Shown one piece after another: positions 59,761-64,000 of a DNA stretch of 64,000 nucleotides. The DNA lies in NCBI GenBank assembly GCA_029259945.1, contig JAJDEF010000032.1, positions 18,637 to 82,636 of the forward strand, written 5' to 3'. The notes below the pieces were generated by a model. The model was not told where the DNA came from. It saw only the letters and a list, made by a program, of their open reading frames with translations, and did not search any database. Each line of letters starts with the position of its first letter. Positions within the stretch are counted from its first letter, which is position 1. Source of the DNA: Planctomycetota bacterium. Lineage in GTDB: Bacteria > Planctomycetota > Planctomycetia > Pirellulales > Lacipirellulaceae. Both the position numbers and the translations under genes were made by a program.

Positions 59761-62505
59761 ATGGGAAAGAAGAAAACAGCTGCCGTCAAGAGTAACGGTC
59801 AGGCGCTGGTGATTGTCGAATCACCAGCCAAAGCAAAGACCATTGCTAAGTATTTGGGCAAGGGGTATCGAGTCGAGGCGAGCATTGGCCATGTGCGCGA
59901 TTTGCCTCAGGGAGCGAAGCAAATTCCCGCTAAATACAAGGGCGAATCCTGGTCAAATTTAGGTGTCAATGTTGATGATAACTTTACGCCTATTTATGTT
60001 GTGCCTCCCGGCAAAACGAAGCAGATCAAGTTGCTCAAAGATCAGCTCAAGGGCTCCGATGCCCTTTATCTCGCGACGGACGAAGACCGCGAGGGAGAGG
60101 CCATTAGTTGGCATCTACTGGAATTGCTAAAACCCAAAGTGCCGGTGCATCGGTTGGTATTTCATGAGATTACTAAAGATGCGATTCAGGCCGCTTTGGC
60201 CGAGCCGCGTGACATTGACGAAGGCATGGTACGCGCGCAAGAGACTCGACGGATTTTAGACAGATTATTTGGCTACGAAGTTTCGCCCTTGCTATGGCGC
60301 AAAGTTCGACCCAGGCTGTCCGCCGGTCGTGTGCAAAGCGTTGCCGTGCGTTTGATTGTTCAACGCGAACGTGAACGCATGGCGTTTGTGTCAGGCACTT
60401 GGTGGGATCTCTTAGGAGTATTTTCCAAGCAAAGTGGACAATCGCTTGAAGCGCTGCTGATGTCGGTATCGGGACGGAAGATTCCCACAGGCAAGGATTT
60501 CGATTCAACCAACGGGAAGCTAAAAAATAACGACCTCATGCTGCTAGACGGCGAGGCCGCTCACGGCTTAGCAGAGCGAATCCGCTCGGGCGAGTTTCGA
60601 GTCGCTTCGGTCGAAGACAAACCGTATACCACCAAACCCTATCCACCCTTTACGACCAGTACCTTGCAGCAGGAAGCCAACCGTAAGCTTGGGTTTACCG
60701 CCCGACGGGCGATGCAGGTAGCTCAAAGCCTGTACGAAAACGGTCATATCACGTACATGCGAACCGATTCGACCAACCTCGCTTCGGTGGCAGTCGAGGA
60801 TGCTCGGAAGTTAGTGGAGAAAAGCTACGGCAGCGATTTTCTGCCGAGCGAACCCCGTACTTACAAATCAAAAGTTAAAAATGCCCAAGAGGCCCATGAG
60901 GCGATTCGCCCTGCAGGCCACCCGTTTGAGCTGCCCGAAGTCATGAGGGCAACGCTTAATAATGACGAATTTCGATTGTTCGATCTGATTTGGAAGCGAA
61001 CCATCGCGAGCCAAATGGCGGATTCCCGAGGCCGTCGGATCGTGGTGACGATTGAAGGCGAAGATTGCGTTTTCCAGGTAAGCGGCAAGACGATCGACTT
61101 CCCTGGGTATTTACGAGCTTATGTCGAGGGGTCGGACGATCCGAATGCGGAGTTGGCCGACCAAGAACGCGCACTGCCGAATCTCGAAGTAGGCGAAGTG
61201 TTGAGTTGCACCGCACTCGATGCCAAGGAACACCGCACTCAGCCGCCCGGGCGGTTTAGCGAGGCAGCACTCACCAAAGCCTTAGAAGAACGAGGCATTG
61301 GTCGCCCGAGTACCTATGCTTCGATTATCGATACGATTCTCGCGCGAAGCTATGTCTTCAAGAAAGCAAGCGCGTTGGTACCGACCTGGGTCGCTTTTTC
61401 GGTAGTGACTTTGCTCGAAGAAAATTTGGGGGGCTTGGTCGATTACAAATTCACCGCACAGATGGAAGACGATTTAGATTCCATTAGCCGTGGTGAGACA
61501 GGGCACATTGAATATCTCAACAATTTCTATTTTGGCAACGGTGCCCCAGGACTCAAGAAACAGTTAGAAAATAAAATCGAGAAAATCGATCCTGCCAAAA
61601 TCAGTCGGATTTTCATTGGCAAGCCAGAAGATGGCCCCGACGTCTTTGTGCGGGTAGGCCGCTATTCGCCCTACGTCGAGCAAGGCGATCGAACTGCCTC
61701 GCTAAAAGATGAGACGCCGCCCGACGAAGTCACTCTCGAAGCAGCACTCAAGTTGCTAGACCAAGCTCAGTTGGCCGATGAACCGCTAGGAACCTGTCCC
61801 GACACAAACAAGCCGGTCTACCTGAAAGTGGGACGGTTTGGGCCATACATCCAGCGAGGCTCGACCGATGATGAAGAGAAGCCGCAGAATGCAGGCCTAC
61901 TGAAAGGCATGGAACCTGAGGATGTCGACTTCGCGACCGCCCTGAAGCTGCTCTCGTTGCCTCGTGATTTAGGCGAGCATCCTCTCACCGACAAAACTAA
62001 GGCCGATGAGGCCGAAGGCAAGGCTTCGCTGCTCGGCAAGCCCGTGTTGGCCCACAACGGGCGATATGGGCCCTACATCCAGTGCGAAAAGGAAACGCGT
62101 TCGTTGCCTGCAGACATTTCTCCGCTTGAGGTGTCGTTGCAGCAAGCAGTTGAGTTGTTGGCCCAGCCAAAGACGCGAGGTCGCGGCGCCGCCAAAAAAC
62201 CGCCACTGAAAATTTTCGACCCGTCACCAGTCACCGAAAAGCCAGTTCAGATTTTAGACGGACGTTTTGGCCCGTACATCACCGATGGTTCGACCAACGT
62301 TTCGTTGCGCAAGGGAATGATCGTCGAAGAAATCACCTTCGACGAAGCGGTCTCGATGCTCGCCGACAAGGCAGCTCAGGGCCCCCTCAAGAAGAAAAAG
62401 AAAGCCGCTAAAAAGAAGCCTGCCAAGAAAAAAGCGGCTAAGAAAAAGGCCGTGAAAAAGAAATCAACCGCTAAGAAAAAGTCGGTCAAAAAGAAAAGCG
62501 GGTAG
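59761..62505 (+). CDS. topA: DNA topoisomerase I
   Basis: Type IA topoisomerase relaxing negative supercoils, 914 aa. TOPRIM domain with LVIVESPAKAKTIAKYLG and the DEDREGE metal motif, SAGRVQSVAVRLIV, catalytic Tyr in ITYMRTDSTN, and GRPSTYASIIDTI. Instead of C4 zinc fingers, the C-terminal part has four copies of a GRxGPYIxxG-type repeat (VGRYSPYVEQG, VGRFGPYIQRG, NGRYGPYIQCE, DGRFGPYITDG), and ends in a histone-H1-like Lys/Ala tail of about 40 residues. Such tails occur in actinobacterial and other TopA proteins and aid DNA binding. Confidence 0.95.
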   Translation: MGKKKTAAVKSNGQALVIVESPAKAKTIAKYLGKGYRVEASIGHVRDLPQGAKQIPAKYKGESWSNLGVNVDDNFTPIYVVPPGKTKQIKLLKDQLKGSDALYLATDEDREGEAISWHLLELLKPKVPVHRLVFHEITKDAIQAALAEPRDIDEGMVRAQETRRILDRLFGYEVSPLLWRKVRPRLSAGRVQSVAVRLIVQRERERMAFVSGTWWDLLGVFSKQSGQSLEALLMSVSGRKIPTGKDFDSTNGKLKNNDLMLLDGEAAHGLAERIRSGEFRVASVEDKPYTTKPYPPFTTSTLQQEANRKLGFTARRAMQVAQSLYENGHITYMRTDSTNLASVAVEDARKLVEKSYGSDFLPSEPRTYKSKVKNAQEAHEAIRPAGHPFELPEVMRATLNNDEFRLFDLIWKRTIASQMADSRGRRIVVTIEGEDCVFQVSGKTIDFPGYLRAYVEGSDDPNAELADQERALPNLEVGEVLSCTALDAKEHRTQPPGRFSEAALTKALEERGIGRPSTYASIIDTILARSYVFKKASALVPTWVAFSVVTLLEENLGGLVDYKFTAQMEDDLDSISRGETGHIEYLNNFYFGNGAPGLKKQLENKIEKIDPAKISRIFIGKPEDGPDVFVRVGRYSPYVEQGDRTASLKDETPPDEVTLEAALKLLDQAQLADEPLGTCPDTNKPVYLKVGRFGPYIQRGSTDDEEKPQNAGLLKGMEPEDVDFATALKLLSLPRDLGEHPLTDKTKADEAEGKASLLGKPVLAHNGRYGPYIQCEKETRSLPADISPLEVSLQQAVELLAQPKTRGRGAAKKPPLKIFDPSPVTEKPVQILDGRFGPYITDGSTNVSLRKGMIVEEITFDEAVSMLADKAAQGPLKKKKKAAKKKPAKKKAAKKKAVKKKSTAKKKSVKKKSG

Positions 62506-62519
62506 CAGGGAATCAATCT

Positions 62520-62984
62520 ATGACGATGAGCGAATCGGTCAAGATTTCAGCGAGTCTAGACGAGATTTGGCCCTTTGTTGCAGATCCTGTAGGCCAAGCG
62601 ACTTGGAACGACAAGATCGTCGAGGTCGACCGGACGTCCGACTTGCCCGTTACTTTGGGCGAACACTTCAAGATAACTTATCGAATGTCGGGTAAGGATC
62701 GCAAGTCCAACGTGGAGGTGATCGCGTGTAGCCCACCCTGCGAAGTCCATTTTCGCCATCAATACGAGTGGAAGTCGCGACGCAGCTTTGTCGAAGAGCG
62801 ATACACTTTGCAGCAAGTTGGCGATCAGGTGAAAGTCACTCAACAGATCGATATGGCCGCCTCTGGGATCCCTTGGATTTTCCGAGTGCTAATCTGGCTA
62901 ATTAGTCGATTCGGCAAGTCCGTTGATCAGTCATCGATGGGAAAACTCAAAGAGGTTGTCGAGAATTCTGTCGGTCAGCAGTAG
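62520..62984 (+). CDS. SRPBCC-family protein
   Basis: A 154-aa START/Bet v1-like fold protein that would bind a hydrophobic ligand. The family layout is seen: VKISASLDEIWPFVADPVGQATWNDKI at the N-terminus, central strands (EHFKITYRM, SNVEVIACSPPCEVHFRHQY), and a long C-terminal helix (GKLKEVVENSVG). ATG 62520, 14 nt after the topA stop, so probably co-transcribed with it. Function unknown. Confidence 0.8.
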   Translation: MTMSESVKISASLDEIWPFVADPVGQATWNDKIVEVDRTSDLPVTLGEHFKITYRMSGKDRKSNVEVIACSPPCEVHFRHQYEWKSRRSFVEERYTLQQVGDQVKVTQQIDMAASGIPWIFRVLIWLISRFGKSVDQSSMGKLKEVVENSVGQQ

Positions 62985-63133
62985 AGCTCGGGCGATTCCC
63001 CCAAAACTGCGTACCCTATTCAACAGACGACACGCCTTCGGCCAAATGTTAGATGGCGAGTGTGTTCCCTACTGAGTGAACCCACGCAAGCGTAGAGCAT
63101 GGCACCCAGTTGAGGTGCGTATTGAGCAGTTCT

Positions 63134-63153
63134 GGCCAAGATGGCCCGGCTAT
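63134..63153 (+). repeat. Hairpin-RGCTAT repeat, copy 6
   Basis: Stem GGCCA / TGGCC, loop AGA, tail GGCTAT. It lies in the gap between the convergent SRPBCC and chemoreceptor genes, 12 nt from the latter's stop. Confidence 0.7.
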
Positions 63154-63165
63154 AGGCGGGGTACC

Positions 63166-64000
63166 TTAAACCACCAAGCGGTAGGCTTCGATCGATTTTG
63201 CGATGGCTGCGCGGTCGGGCTTGGTTCGGATCGACATGTAGCCGATGATTTCGCCGCCCTCGTAGCATGGGAAAACCATGGCCTTCACCCAGTAGATCTT
63301 TCCGAGCTTCGTTGCATTGGCAACGTAGCCCTGCCAGAGTTTTCCGTCTTTGATCGTCGTCCAGAGGTCGGCGAAAGCGGTCTTGGGCATGTCGGGGTGC
63401 CGAATCGTGTTGTGAGGTTTGCCAACAAGTTCGCCTGGACCGTACTCAGCGATTTCGTAGAAACGATTGTTAGCGAAGGTGATCATCCCGCGCGTGTCGG
63501 TCGCCGAGATGAGGATGTCATCTTCCGCGAGAACCACCTCTTGCTGACCACCGGCAAACCGCTCGGGGGCATGGAACTCGCTGGCCTCGACGACAGGTAA
63601 TAGCCGCTCCAAGGGATCGACCGATCCGAGCACCTCTCCATTCCTGTTCGACATTTTGAGCAAGAAGGTAAATGTTTTGCCGATGGTGTCTATTTCTTGC
63701 GATTCGTTTCTTACTTGAATCGAAGACTCGGTGAGTTGATCGAAGTTTTTAGACGTTACCTGGAGTTGCTCGCTGAAACCGGCCGTTTCTTCAGAAATCG
63801 ATGCGGCACTTTCGCGAGTTGTCGTTACGGTATCGATCGACTCTTGCATTTTCTGAACCGATTGCTCGATACTCTTCGATAAATTGGTGATCGATTCGCC
63901 AATTTTTTTCATGGTGGTGGCAATTTTTTGGTTAGCTTCTTTCGTGATTCCCGAAAGTTCTTTGACTTCGTTCGCAACCACGGCAAACCCCTTGCCGGCT
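63166..64000 (-). CDS. Methyl-accepting chemotaxis-type protein with C-terminal PAS domain (partial)
   Basis: The 5' part lies beyond the window. The visible segment begins inside the MCP signalling hairpin (AGKGFAVVANEVKELSG, the conserved tip-flanking block), continues as a long coiled coil to about residue 110, then a PAS domain of Aer type (ISATDTRGMITFANNRFYEIAEYGPGELVGK, HNTIRHPDMPKTAFADLWTTIKDGKLWQGYVANATKLG, VKAMVFPCYEGGEIIGYMSIR). PAS after the signalling domain is the reverse of the Aer order. Possible ligands are heme or flavin, or it may sense redox. No che genes lie within the window. Confidence 0.85.
   Translation of the reverse strand, partial: AGKGFAVVANEVKELSGITKEANQKIATTMKKIGESITNLSKSIEQSVQKMQESIDTVTTTRESAASISEETAGFSEQLQVTSKNFDQLTESSIQVRNESQEIDTIGKTFTFLLKMSNRNGEVLGSVDPLERLLPVVEASEFHAPERFAGGQQEVVLAEDDILISATDTRGMITFANNRFYEIAEYGPGELVGKPHNTIRHPDMPKTAFADLWTTIKDGKLWQGYVANATKLGKIYWVKAMVFPCYEGGEIIGYMSIRTKPDRAAIAKSIEAYRLVV

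Overview
The window reads as chromosomal DNA of a planctomycete, most likely a member of the Pirellulales. This is an inference from gene content. Supporting signs are a LEPR-XLL-type N-terminus (FESLESRTLL) on a secreted calcium-repeat protein, several conserved planctomycete-style hypotheticals, a large share of GTG/TTG starts, a stand-alone csrA, and peptidoglycan genes that are scattered and partly eroded. No phage, plasmid or CRISPR locus was found. The only mobile-element trace is a truncated REP-associated transposase near 47.2 kb.

Layout. 0.3-7.1 kb: murB-ftsQ (cell wall, division), csrA, thiL-tsaE, the hslVU protease operon led by a 62-residue zinc-motif protein, and a cysteine hydrolase. 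7.1-9.3 kb: a two-gene arginine catabolic unit (arginine dihydrolase-like and LOR/SDH ornithine cyclodeaminase-like) that looks like a split form of the fused cyanobacterial AgrE/ArgZ. 9.6-14.2 kb: a disordered acidic/Arg-rich protein, adenine deaminase, a lone type II secretion F-like protein and a metallopeptidase-like lipoprotein. 14.7-18.9 kb: rimO-pgsA-CPBP protease-ispG on the minus strand. 19.2-21.5 kb: an ImmA/IrrE-like protein, a tandem receiver-like protein and a DNA-binding PTS-EIIA regulator. 21.8-25.4 kb: a divergent MurE-like ligase, an orphan Mur-ligase C-terminal domain and murG, with strong hairpins in the leaders.

25.4-29.7 kb: an oxidoreductase, a single-domain response regulator, a small DUF4258/GIY-YIG islet, an unknown gene and a DNA alkyl transferase. 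29.9-36.2 kb: a complete tripartite RND efflux operon (pump, adaptor lipoprotein, TolC-like lipoprotein). 36.3-38.6 kb: feoAB behind a Fur-box-like site. 38.8-42.3 kb: an acetyltransferase, a QueG-like Fe-S protein fused to an SCP2 domain, and a MarR regulator; both of the last two have a GTTGYATATGCAAC palindrome upstream. 43.2-48.8 kb: the RTX-like repeat protein, greA, a coiled-coil zinc-ribbon protein, a membrane protein and xylA. 49.1-52.7 kb: a glycosyltransferase and an ArsR-rhodanese-CoA disulfide reductase operon that suggests a sulfane-sulfur response. 52.8-64 kb: a methyltransferase, ilvD, a condensation-fold acyltransferase, a PpiD-like foldase, topA, a SRPBCC protein and the 3' part of a chemoreceptor with a C-terminal PAS domain.

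The intergenic regions from 39 kb onward carry a dispersed hairpin repeat: a short stem with a three-base loop, then RGCTAT. Stem bases differ between copies in compensating ways. Two further repeat types are present: a decameric ACACRGATRR-like repeat and inverted copies of a CAGCCG-N3-GGCGCTAGC element. The most unusual points are this hairpin family, the degenerate Mur-ligase pair in front of murG, and the MarR operator pair next to the Fe-S/SCP2 fusion. All family assignments are from reading motifs; no database search was run.
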